Of a DNA stretch of 22,701 nt, positions 15,786 through 22,506 are shown piece after piece (the first letter of the stretch is position 1; each line of letters opens with the position of its first letter). The stretch covers positions 1 through 22,701 of the forward strand of contig UQLZ01000036.1 in assembly GCA_900541935.1 (NCBI GenBank). The letters run 5' to 3'. A program made the translations under genes and the position numbers. Below the pieces are notes generated by a model. The model did not search any database. It worked only from the letters and a program-made list of their open reading frames with translations, and was not told where the DNA came from. This DNA is from an uncultured Prevotellaceae bacterium (lineage in GTDB: Bacteria > Bacteroidota > Bacteroidia > Bacteroidales > Muribaculaceae).

Positions 15786-16718
15786 TTATAAAGCATCTTT
15801 TGAGTTAAGAAAATTTACGACTTTTATTGTTCTGGTATAATCGGCATCTTGGAAACCTAATTTAGCCGTTCTAACCGACTCTTCATGCACCAACTTGTTA
15901 TAATCAGGAAATCCAATAATTACTTGACCAGCTAAATTTGTTGAAAGATCTTTCGCCAGCCCCATTAGTCGTATAAAGGTGTCTTCTTCAAAATTTTCTA
16001 TTGATCCAATAAATAATATTGTTTCATTAGAATTGATTCTGTTCTCTAACTTTAATGGAATTAAAGAAGAGTTTATATATTCAACTGGCATAATGTTACC
16101 AGTATTCTTACGTGTTATCGGATTAATATTTAGACCCGTTGATGGATAATAAAATGTATATTTGTAATCTTGTAGCGACTTAATATACTTCATCAAGTCA
16201 AGAATAAATGCGACATGCCTGTTATCAACAATATAGACAGGATTACTACATACAACATCTATCCTTGCAGAAGAAACAGCACTGATTAAATCATCACTAC
16301 CATCTTTTGCTCCATGTAGCCAAAACAATACACCAATATCATTGATTGAACTACAAGAATATTGTCCAGCAATTTCTGCTTTCTTTTCAGAACATCCGAA
16401 ACATTGCATTGTATTGATTAAGTCCGTCATAAACCACTTGAATTTTTGTGTTGGACTATTAGGATACTTCTCCATTGAATATTTGGAAGAAATAACAATA
16501 TTGTTCAATTGACCGTCAACAAGTGGATTTATATATGAATACAAAAAATCAACACCATGTGTTTTAACGCTTTCTCCTTTGTCGTTTTTATGTTCACCAT
16601 TTTGCATGGAACATGGCATAGTGATGCCCTTAATTGGCTCACACCATCCTATAATAGAGAGAAAAGTTTCCACAATATTCTCTCCATACTCACCAATCTT
16701 TTTTGACCATTCTCCCAT
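15786..16718 (-). CDS. PD-(D/E)XK-like protein resembling GapS4a (tentative)
   Basis: 310 residues. The N-terminus looks like a PD-(D/E)XK nuclease: GEYGENIVETFLSIIGW (10-25) gives the helix with its glutamate, THGVDFLYSYINPL (53-66) gives Asp57, and IVISSKYSMEKYP (74-86) gives the strand with Lys79. The residue two before the lysine is serine instead of the common acidic one, an unusual or migrated active site. A later segment has HVAFILDLMKYIKSL and the C-terminal QVIIGFPDYNK. Together with the next gene it fits the bipartite GAPS4 system, in which both subunits have nuclease-like folds. It begins 2 bp after the DUF262-HNH gene and is more AT-rich than that gene. Confidence 0.55.
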   Translation of the reverse strand: MGEWSKKIGEYGENIVETFLSIIGWCEPIKGITMPCSMQNGEHKNDKGESVKTHGVDFLYSYINPLVDGQLNNIVISSKYSMEKYPNSPTQKFKWFMTDLINTMQCFGCSEKKAEIAGQYSCSSINDIGVLFWLHGAKDGSDDLISAVSSARIDVVCSNPVYIVDNRHVAFILDLMKYIKSLQDYKYTFYYPSTGLNINPITRKNTGNIMPVEYINSSLIPLKLENRINSNETILFIGSIENFEEDTFIRLMGLAKDLSTNLAGQVIIGFPDYNKLVHEESVRTAKLGFQDADYTRTIKVVNFLNSKDAL

Positions 16719-16720
16719 AG

Positions 16721-17830
16721 TTATTTCCCTCCTTTAATTCTGTTACAATTTCTGCAAAGCATTTGGCAATTCTCGGCTACCGTCGTACCTCCTTCTTTCC
16801 AAGGGGTGATGTGGTCAGCTTCCATTTCTTCCAATTCAAAATGTTTGCCACAATGAACGCAGATGCCTTGCTGACGCTCGTAGGCTTCACGCTTCTGCTT
16901 TTTGTCAAAAGCGCGGAAACTGAGGTTACGAAGATCTCCACTCAAGACATACCGGTAGATGCCGGACTTCTTCATAATCTCGTCATCCTCCATCAAGTCA
17001 TGGATTTGTTTCTCCAACGCATCGGTATCGTACACGCCTTCACCGAACTCATCAAACATTGCGCCCCAATCCTGCCCCTTCATTTCACGGCGAAATTTGG
17101 GGAATGTGGCACGCACCCATGTGATAATGGAAACAAAGTAGGCCCACAACTTGTTTGCGTTCGGGTCAAACTGATGTTGTGCCATATAATCGTCCACTTT
17201 GGCTATACCGTCACGGCGCGCCGCCCATTTAAGGACGGTTGAGAGATATGCTTGCTCAATGGCACTGCCATTCAAGAAATCAGCACCGAGTTTGTAAGCC
17301 GGACAACCATTCTTTGAGAAATGGCGACGGGCGTCTGTTACAAACGGACCTGTATAAACAGCATTCAGAAGTTCTTGGTCAAGCAATTTTTCTCCTGCAA
17401 TATTGATTACTCTAAACCAATCTAACTTTTCCTTATCTGTTCCCTCACAGAAATATATAGTAAGTTCATAGTTTAAGAACTTATCCTTCTCCTCATTTGT
17501 CAATGTTGAGAAATAGAGTGTTCCACGGTCTTTATCCTCTATATTGAATCCGTGGGTGAAGAACTCACAAATAGACAACGTGCGTTGTTGTCCGTCAATC
17601 ATTTCAAAATTGCCATTCTCACCCACACTCCAATACATGATGTTAAGCGGGAAGCCTTTCAAGATGGTATCAACAACGGCTTGCTGTTGTTTTACATCAT
17701 ACCGGAACTCCCGCTGATACGGAGGACGAATATCCAACTTACCGCCGTAACCTTTTACGCCCGTATCAGCATCGTTGCTATAACCCTTTATAAGGTCACC
17801 TATCTTTATGGATTTAAGTTCTATTTTCAT
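16721..17830 (-). CDS. DUF262 domain protein with C-terminal HNH nuclease (GmrSD-like)
   Basis: 369 residues. The DUF262 (ParB-like nucleotidase) part has IRPPYQREFRYD at 34-45 and MIDGQQRTLSI at 77-87, which carries the conserved DGQQR motif. The C-terminus is a zinc-supported HNH nuclease: CVHC at 324-327, ADHITPW at 338-344, and CRNC at 359-362. This is the domain order seen in GmrSD/BrxU-type enzymes, which use nucleotide hydrolysis to license cutting, often of modified DNA. Its start is 5 bp after the methyltransferase stop. It could be the restriction partner of that methyltransferase or an independent modification-dependent nuclease; the sequence does not decide. Confidence 0.88.
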   Translation of the reverse strand: MKIELKSIKIGDLIKGYSNDADTGVKGYGGKLDIRPPYQREFRYDVKQQQAVVDTILKGFPLNIMYWSVGENGNFEMIDGQQRTLSICEFFTHGFNIEDKDRGTLYFSTLTNEEKDKFLNYELTIYFCEGTDKEKLDWFRVINIAGEKLLDQELLNAVYTGPFVTDARRHFSKNGCPAYKLGADFLNGSAIEQAYLSTVLKWAARRDGIAKVDDYMAQHQFDPNANKLWAYFVSIITWVRATFPKFRREMKGQDWGAMFDEFGEGVYDTDALEKQIHDLMEDDEIMKKSGIYRYVLSGDLRNLSFRAFDKKQKREAYERQQGICVHCGKHFELEEMEADHITPWKEGGTTVAENCQMLCRNCNRIKGGK

Positions 17831-17835
17831 GGTTT

Positions 17836-18873
17836 TTACTTTTTGACTTTACGAATTAAAATTCTTGCATAAGGAACTACAACTTCATTACCATTCATTA
17901 TATATAAATCTCCATCAACAGCACCACGTCTTTGTACTTCTTTACGGTATGCTTTATGTTCTGGCTTATAAGGTTTCACTCCTATGCTTAAGCCCAGATT
18001 AGCAATTCCTAATCCAACGATTTCAAATTGCTCGGGATTGTATTTATCCATAAAGGTTATAGGAACACCCATAATGCCATCATAATCACAAGGGATGTCG
18101 TCTGTTCTATTGACATTTATAGCATTAAAATTCTCGTAAGTGGGATACAACTCAGGAGAATAATTTTTATATAGAACCAGAAACTCATGTCGCTTCTTTA
18201 TATCAAGATTTGTAAACCAATTAACACCAGACACACGAATCATTCCTTCTTTATGATTTCCAGCAGTTGCTATATCTTTATATTGGGAAATAAAATGTCC
18301 AGCGCCTCCCTTAAAACCATAACCTAACCACATTTGATTATTTTGAATTAAAGGAAATATCTCCTTATATGACAACGCATTTTGATGTCCTATGATAATA
18401 AACTTCTTACCATACTCTATCAATTGAGCAACATACTCGCGAAACAACGAGAAGGGAGGATTTGTAACAACAATATCAGCCTCCTTCAAAAGTTCAATAC
18501 ATTCTTTGCTACGGAAGTCTCCGTCGCCTTTTAATGGCAACACACCTATCTCATCTGCATCCGGAGTATTATTCCCATTCTTGTCACCTTCATAAACAAG
18601 ATACACTGCTTTCTCACATTGACCTTGTGAGAACAAGTCAACATTCTGGTTCTTATAGCACGTCGTTATCAACTTCTTCAAACCAAGGAACTCAAAGTTA
18701 TAAGCAAAATAAGTGAAGAAGTTGCTTACACGCGGGTCATCACAGTTACACAACACCGTCTTGCCACGAAAATGCTCTCGGTAATGTTTCAACTCGTTGT
18801 TAATATCTTCAAGCTGAGTATAAAACTCATCTTTCTTTGCCTCTTTTGCCTTGTCTATATTTCGCTTTGCCAT
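17836..18873 (-). CDS. Adenine-specific DNA methyltransferase, EcoRI-methylase family
   Basis: 345 residues. It starts AKRNIDKAKEAKKDEFYTQL, the characteristic N-terminus of M.EcoRI-family enzymes. The catalytic motif is NPPF at 138-141, preceded by the acidic ADIVV strand. CNCDDPRVSNFF at 42-53 fits the S-adenosylmethionine region. The reaction is transfer of a methyl group to N6 of adenine. No EcoRI-like endonuclease is next to it; the next gene downstream is the DUF262-HNH protein. A small XRE regulator lies 4 bp upstream, as in control-protein-regulated restriction-modification systems. The recognition site cannot be inferred. Confidence 0.88.
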   Translation of the reverse strand: MAKRNIDKAKEAKKDEFYTQLEDINNELKHYREHFRGKTVLCNCDDPRVSNFFTYFAYNFEFLGLKKLITTCYKNQNVDLFSQGQCEKAVYLVYEGDKNGNNTPDADEIGVLPLKGDGDFRSKECIELLKEADIVVTNPPFSLFREYVAQLIEYGKKFIIIGHQNALSYKEIFPLIQNNQMWLGYGFKGGAGHFISQYKDIATAGNHKEGMIRVSGVNWFTNLDIKKRHEFLVLYKNYSPELYPTYENFNAINVNRTDDIPCDYDGIMGVPITFMDKYNPEQFEIVGLGIANLGLSIGVKPYKPEHKAYRKEVQRRGAVDGDLYIMNGNEVVVPYARILIRKVKK

Positions 18874-18877
18874 ACCA

Positions 18878-19090
18878 TTATTCGTTATTATTATGATTTA
18901 TCAGCTTTCGTACATCTATTTGCAGGGCATCCGCAATCTTTAAAAGCATTTCTAAAGAAGGTTGAGAAGAGTTTGAACACCATCGCGAAATGGTCGCTTC
19001 ATTCTTTCCCAACTGCTCTGCTAACCATTTCCCTGTTTTATTTTGTTCCGCCAAAACAATCTTTAATCGGTTTATTCTTGTTACTTCCAT
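18878..19090 (-). CDS. XRE-type helix-turn-helix regulator
   Basis: 70 residues, essentially one Cro/C1-type domain: WLAEQLGKNEATISRWCSNS gives the two DNA-contact helices and SQPSLEMLLKIADALQIDVR the following helices. It is the first gene of the eight-gene minus-strand operon and ends 4 bp before the methyltransferase start. Its size and place resemble control (C) proteins of restriction-modification systems, which time expression so that methylation precedes cutting. That role is inferred from context. Confidence 0.85.
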   Translation of the reverse strand: MEVTRINRLKIVLAEQNKTGKWLAEQLGKNEATISRWCSNSSQPSLEMLLKIADALQIDVRKLINHNNNE

Positions 19091-19138
19091 ATATCATTAT
19101 GAGATTTAACACATATATGAATAAATTGATTCTATTTG

Positions 19139-19146
19139 CAAATATA
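19139..19146 (-). promoter_or_regulatory. Probable -7 element of the defence operon promoter
   Basis: The minus strand has TATATTTG (19146-19139), a perfect TAnnTTTG, 48 bases before the XRE start codon. At the right distance upstream there is only a T-rich stretch and not TTTG, so the -33 part is weak, which would suit a regulated promoter. Confidence 0.5.
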
Positions 19147-19239
19147 ATGATTAAGATTGAAAAACTACTATTAGAATAAACTTTTACTCTTAAAATTGAG
19201 GTATATTCCTATAAATATGACATCCATAGAAGATAAAAT

Positions 19240-19360
19240 CCCCCTAAGCACCCCTTATGTACCCCCTAAGTACCCCTCAAGCTAAACAATCAATCAAATT
19301 TGCCACCGACCAAGTTGCGACCAACTACCGCTCAAGCACCGACTAAGTTCCGCTCAAGTT
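19240..19360 (+). repeat. Nine degenerate 11-bp tandem repeats (iteron-like)
   Basis: Units start at 19240, 19251, 19262 and 19273 and, after a gap of exactly 22 bp (two units), at 19306, 19317, 19328, 19339 and 19350. The consensus is CCSMYYAAGYW. Position 2 (C) and position 7 (A) are constant in all nine; positions 1, 8 and 9 agree in eight. The first four units are CCCC-type (CCCCCTAAGTA) and the last five CCG-type (CCGACCAAGTT). The 11-bp spacing puts each copy on the same face of the helix, as in iterons or arrays bound by a cooperative protein. The array lies between the defence operon promoter and the terminator of the mobilization genes. Confidence 0.8.
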
Positions 19361-19395
19361 CTAATAATTGAAATGGTTTAAGATTCATATCTAAG

Positions 19396-19436
19396 AAAAT
19401 CGCATCGGAATGGCGGCCGTATTCCGATGCGATTTT
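19396..19436. terminator. Strong bidirectional intrinsic terminator
   Basis: AAAATCGCATCGGAAT (19396-19411) and its perfect reverse complement (19421-19436) form a 16-bp stem with a 9-nt loop. A and T runs on the outer sides allow termination in both directions. It ends the minus-strand mobilization operon 26 bp after its last gene. Confidence 0.88.
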
Positions 19437-19462
19437 TAGTTTCTTGTTATATGTCCGAAGAA

Positions 19463-20122
19463 TTACTTGCTGCCCTGCTTTTCGGCCGTTGTTTTGATGC
19501 TCTCCTGCATCAGACTATCAGAAACCACTTTCAGAGAAGCATCATATCCGTCCGCTTGCTTCCGCATCCACTCAATGGCTTTCTCGTCTCGGTGGATGTC
19601 GAACACTTTATTCAACCAAAGAACATCGTTAGCATTGCATCCACCCCATGCGCGGATGGCACGGAACTTCAGGGCATCATCGGCGTACTGGCGGTTGGAT
19701 TGCCACTGCGCGATGTTACCCCATAGGGATAAGGCGCAGGCCACGCCAAGCCCTGCGACAAAAGAAAATACTTTCTTGGATTTGATGTCGAAGCTGTGCT
19801 TGTGGATATGCTCCTGCTGTTGCTGTTCTTGTTGCACTCTTTGCTTGTCCTGCACCTTCTTGATGGTGTCGAGGTGTTGCAAAATAACGGTGGAGATTTG
19901 CGCGTATGCCTTCCATTGCTTTGCCATCAAGCCCTTAATATCTTCAGATTGGGCTTTAGCCGTTTCCGTCACAGCGTCCTTAATCGGAGATAAATCTTGG
20001 GTATTGGTTTCGCTTTGTGGAACTTGCCCTACCACTTTGGGTAGCTCTTCTAACTTGTTGTTGATGCCTTTTAAGGCGGTTTTGATTTCCTCGAAGAGGA
20101 CAAATACATTGTTGTCTGCCAT
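19463..20122 (-). CDS. Coiled-coil membrane protein of the mobilization operon
   Basis: 219 residues from the ATG at 20122; an upstream TTG at 20131 is less likely. The N-terminal 110 residues are helical and charged, ending in a glutamine/glutamate run (VQQEQQQQEHIHKH), probably a coiled coil. One membrane segment, VFSFVAGLGVACALSLWGNI, follows. The remainder (about 80 residues) has NDVLWLNKVFDIHRDEKAIE and no known motif. The gene begins 2 bp after the relaxase stop and is the last in the operon. Proteins of this build are common after relaxase genes in Bacteroidota mobilizable elements; a role in docking or stabilising the relaxosome at the membrane is inferred. Confidence 0.7.
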   Translation of the reverse strand: MADNNVFVLFEEIKTALKGINNKLEELPKVVGQVPQSETNTQDLSPIKDAVTETAKAQSEDIKGLMAKQWKAYAQISTVILQHLDTIKKVQDKQRVQQEQQQQEHIHKHSFDIKSKKVFSFVAGLGVACALSLWGNIAQWQSNRQYADDALKFRAIRAWGGCNANDVLWLNKVFDIHRDEKAIEWMRKQADGYDASLKVVSDSLMQESIKTTAEKQGSK

Positions 20123-20124
20123 TG

Positions 20125-21048
20125 TTACCAATTAATTTTACGTTGTTTCTTCTTTTTCTTGTTTCTCAGATAAGGTTCGTAAGGCTGCTGTTCCTCCGGT
20201 GCATTGCTTGGAGTAAGCAAGCCTAATGAGCCGTTGATAAGCTCGCCACCGCCACTTGCTGTTGGGCTAATTTCTTCCCGATTAGCCAGTGGTTGAGGTT
20301 GCGTCTGTCGTTCTCCGTAGTTGTCACGGGCCAATGCCGCATCAATCTTGGAGTAGCAGAATTGCCTGTCCACCTTGGAGCCGTTGAAGCGGTAGCCATT
20401 CATTGAGAAGACGATACCTTGAATCTCGTCCGTATGCCCTTTGTGCTTGAACTGCACACCAACGCCCTGCCTTTCCAACCGTTCAAGCAAGGTGTTCCAA
20501 TCACGGCATCTACCGACTTCCGTTTTCAGAATTTTGTATAGTTCATACCTAGTCTTATCCGGCTCGCGCAATCGGTCAATCTTCACTTGTTCCTTGCCAT
20601 TGGCGAAGTGAAGCCCGTATTTCTTGGTAAGTTCCTTGCAGATACGCTCGCTGCGGAAGCGATCGTTTCGGTCTGAGATGGTCTTGCCGTTATTGTTGAT
20701 ACGGTTGAAGGCGATATGCACGTGCGGATGCTCTTTGTCAAAGTGCCGCCCGATAAGGTACTGCGTATCCTTGATGCCCATCCGTTCCATATACTCACGG
20801 GCTATCTGTGCCATGACAGCGTTGTTCAACCGTGGAGCATCTTCCTTGGAAAAGCTCAACGCGATGTGACCTACGGCCTTTGTCACCTTTGGATTCATCT
20901 GCGCTTGGCCGATAAATCCTTGTGCTATCGTGTCGTTATTTTCCAGAAATAAGCCGTCGGCATCTATGATTTGAGTGCCTTTTTCTTCATTCAGGATGTA
21001 GTTCACTACACCACGGAAGTCCGAGCCTTTCATGATTTTTGCTATCAT
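20125..21048 (-). CDS. Relaxase/mobilization nuclease, MobP-like
   Basis: 307 residues from the ATG at 21048, whose ATGA overlaps the mobC stop. This start is preferred over the ORF opening further upstream because MIAKIMKGSDFRGVVNYILN is the standard relaxase beginning. The candidate catalytic tyrosine is Tyr17 (VVNYILNE). The HUH metal motif is HPHVHIAFNRIN, with histidines 107, 109 and 111 (His102 nearby). The protein nicks one strand at oriT and leads it into the recipient. The C-terminal 60 residues are low complexity and basic (NKKKKKQRKINW). It needs a helper conjugation apparatus, since no type IV secretion genes are in the window. Confidence 0.92.
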   Translation of the reverse strand: MIAKIMKGSDFRGVVNYILNEEKGTQIIDADGLFLENNDTIAQGFIGQAQMNPKVTKAVGHIALSFSKEDAPRLNNAVMAQIAREYMERMGIKDTQYLIGRHFDKEHPHVHIAFNRINNNGKTISDRNDRFRSERICKELTKKYGLHFANGKEQVKIDRLREPDKTRYELYKILKTEVGRCRDWNTLLERLERQGVGVQFKHKGHTDEIQGIVFSMNGYRFNGSKVDRQFCYSKIDAALARDNYGERQTQPQPLANREEISPTASGGGELINGSLGLLTPSNAPEEQQPYEPYLRNKKKKKQRKINW

Positions 21049-21410
21049 AGGCGTATGCGGTTCACAAGGTTGTCCATCTCTATCATCAAGGTGCGGCAGG
21101 GAACAAATACAGAGGCGTAGCCCTCTGCGTTCGCCTTTCGTGCCAGCTGGTTCAGATTGTTCGCCATGCCACACAACTTGCGGATAAGGTCGCCATGTTC
21201 TTTCGAGAGTCGTTCTCTTACGCCACCTTCCGAGATGCAGCCACGGATGAACTCACTGGCAGAGACTCCTGCCGACTTGGCCTTGGACTTCAACAGATAG
21301 TAGTCCTCCGTTGCCATTTTCACGGTGACACGGTATTTCAACTTTTCGGCAGCACCCTTGACGGGGCGACCGCCTTTGTTCTTTCTCTTATTGCTGTTCA
21401 TGATTATCAA
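21045..21410 (-). CDS. mobC: MobC-type relaxosome accessory protein
   Basis: 121 residues; an ATG three codons in (21401) is an alternative start. Basic N-terminus (NSNKRKNKGGRPVKG), then a ribbon-helix-helix-like part (YRVTVKMATEDYYLLKSKAK, SAGVSASEFIRGCI). The C-terminal LIRKLCGMANNLNQLARKAN motif is typical of plasmid mobilization relaxosome proteins (MobC). It binds oriT and helps the relaxase open the strands. Its stop overlaps the relaxase start (ATGA). The oriT candidate lies immediately upstream of it. Confidence 0.88.
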   Translation of the reverse strand: MIIMNSNKRKNKGGRPVKGAAEKLKYRVTVKMATEDYYLLKSKAKSAGVSASEFIRGCISEGGVRERLSKEHGDLIRKLCGMANNLNQLARKANAEGYASVFVPCRTLMIEMDNLVNRIRL

Positions 21411-21460
21411 GTTTACTTTGGTTACTGATTGTAGTAGTTACAGACCAACGGGATGACCTT

Positions 21461-21558
21461 CCCTGCGAGGTTTGGAGCGGGGCAAGTGGTTTAGGTCTGC
21501 CCGAAACATAAACTTGCCCTCTCCAAACTTCGTTACAGGGATTTAGAGCAACTCTAAA
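21461..21558. other. Candidate origin of transfer (oriT): large interrupted inverted repeat
   Basis: In the gap between mobC and the DUF3408 gene there is a nested inverted repeat: CCCTG (21461-21465) with CAGGG (21536-21540), GTTTGGAG (21470-21477) with CTCCAAAC (21521-21528), and GGGCAAGT (21480-21487) with ACTTGCCC (21512-21519). The central loop is 24 nt. CAGACC at 21441-21446 can instead pair with GGTCTG at 21494-21499 in the loop. A further small hairpin, TTTAGAG-CAA-CTCTAAA, lies at 21542-21558. No T-run follows the large stem, which speaks against a plain terminator. The place directly upstream of mobC and relaxase is where oriT normally lies. Confidence 0.65.
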
Positions 21559-21586
21559 AGTTCATCCGTTGATTGCTTCTTAATTC

Positions 21587-22099
21587 TCACAATTTACGCC
21601 ATTGGTCGATGTCGTTTCCGTATGTGGAAAGATGATGGCGAGCGAGATTCTCGACCAATCCGGACACACTCATTCCCCGGCCACCAAGACAGCGGACAAT
21701 TTTGTCCAACTCATCGCGCACCTCACTGCTGACAAACACGGGTTTGCGGTCGATAATCTTGGGGACGCGCAGATAGGTGTCGCGGTACTCGTCCAGCGAC
21801 AGCCGACGCTGCTTGCTGCTGATGCGTCTGACGATGGTTCGCTCAGCAGGAATTCCATCCAACTCTGTGGCCGTTTCCTCTTGCTCATGTGTAACAGCTG
21901 CTGACACCACCGTCTGCACTACGGATGTGTCCGGCTCTTTCAACGGAGGAAAGAGACTGCCCGTTTCGTCAGGCACCTCCGATTTCGCGTCAGCCGACTT
22001 TTCTGCCCGCTCTGCATTGGGCATGGAAGGCAGAAAGTCTTCCAACTTGAAGTTCTTGAACTCCTCATCGTTCTCAATGTTTTTGAATTTCTTACTCAT
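21587..22099 (-). CDS. DUF3408 domain protein
   Basis: 170 residues from the ATG at 22099 (MSKKFKNIENDEEFKNFKLE); an ATG at 22144 would add 15 unconserved-looking residues. The N-terminal half is acidic and probably disordered. The C-terminal half (SLDEYRDTYLRVPKIIDRKP, VFVSSEVRDELDKIVRCLGG, MSVSGLVENLARHHL) fits the DUF3408 family of ribbon-helix-helix-like DNA-binding proteins that Bacteroidota transfer elements carry before their mobilization genes. It may act in element regulation or as a partitioning-like factor. It is separated from mobC by the oriT candidate. Confidence 0.8.
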   Translation of the reverse strand: MSKKFKNIENDEEFKNFKLEDFLPSMPNAERAEKSADAKSEVPDETGSLFPPLKEPDTSVVQTVVSAAVTHEQEETATELDGIPAERTIVRRISSKQRRLSLDEYRDTYLRVPKIIDRKPVFVSSEVRDELDKIVRCLGGRGMSVSGLVENLARHHLSTYGNDIDQWRKL

Positions 22100-22144
22100 A
22101 CTGTTTCTTGTTAATGTTGAATTACTATTGGTCGTTATGCGCAT

Positions 22145-22506
22145 ACTTGACCGTTTGTCGGATGCAAAATAACTACCTATAGTTCACCCCGTCAAGAACT
22201 TGGATTCTCTTAGGCAATTTTGTGCGGCTTTGCTTTGTGGCAATAGGAACAATGGTGCAAACTTCACCGATTTTCCGAGAGTGAATAACAAGAAAGGCAT
22301 GGGCACTATTACGGGCACACTATGATTAAGGTCTTATCAGAGCCTCGGCATTCCCATTATATATAGGAATTAAGGCAGAATCACCCGGCAACTGGCACCG
22401 GTTATCCGGCATACCGGTGCCAAAGGCTGCCAGTTTTGAAAAAAGCATTGTCGGATGGCGGATTATCCATTCCTTTGCGGCAGAAAAACAACAAAAGCAC
22501 TGAATT
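22145..22506. other. Gene-free divergent intergenic region of the mobile element
   Basis: This 362-bp stretch separates the DUF3408 gene (minus) from the helix-turn-helix gene (plus). I see no convincing coding frame. Its only clear structure is the nested inverted repeat at 22391-22436. It should contain the promoters of both flanking genes, but I find no clean TTTG/TAnnTTTG pair. Confidence 0.5.
22391..22436. repeat. Nested inverted repeat with alternative pairings
   Basis: GGCACCGGT (22395-22403) pairs perfectly with ACCGGTGCC (22414-22422) across a 10-nt loop. AACTGGCA (22391-22398), which overlaps the left inner arm, pairs perfectly with TGCCAGTT (22429-22436). Both stems cannot form fully at once, since GGCA is shared. 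TTTTGAAAAAA follows. It lies 70 bp before the helix-turn-helix start codon, so it may be an attenuator or a binding site. Confidence 0.6.

Noticed and set aside
16721..18873. Classical EcoRI-type restriction-modification pair
   Set aside because: The methylase is EcoRI-like, but no EcoRI-like endonuclease frame exists; the neighbour is a DUF262-HNH protein, a different type of nuclease, so a standard type II pair cannot be claimed.
19133..19144. Palindrome TATTTGCAAATA at the XRE promoter as a regulator operator
   Set aside because: The same 12-mer occurs at 2039-2050 at the unrelated LRR operon promoter. It arises from a TAnnTTTG box followed by CAAATA, so it is probably promoter sequence and not a specific operator.
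19240..19360. CRISPR array
   Set aside because: Units are 11 bp, adjacent and degenerate, without spacers, and no cas gene is nearby.
19467..20135. 222-codon plus-strand frame
   Set aside because: It mirrors the minus-strand membrane protein of the mobilization operon and is rich in cysteine and serine, as expected for a shadow frame.
21049..21174. Longer N-terminus for the relaxase
   Set aside because: The added 42 residues lie inside mobC and do not look like a relaxase start; the ATG at 21048 overlaps the mobC stop (ATGA) and gives the normal family N-terminus.
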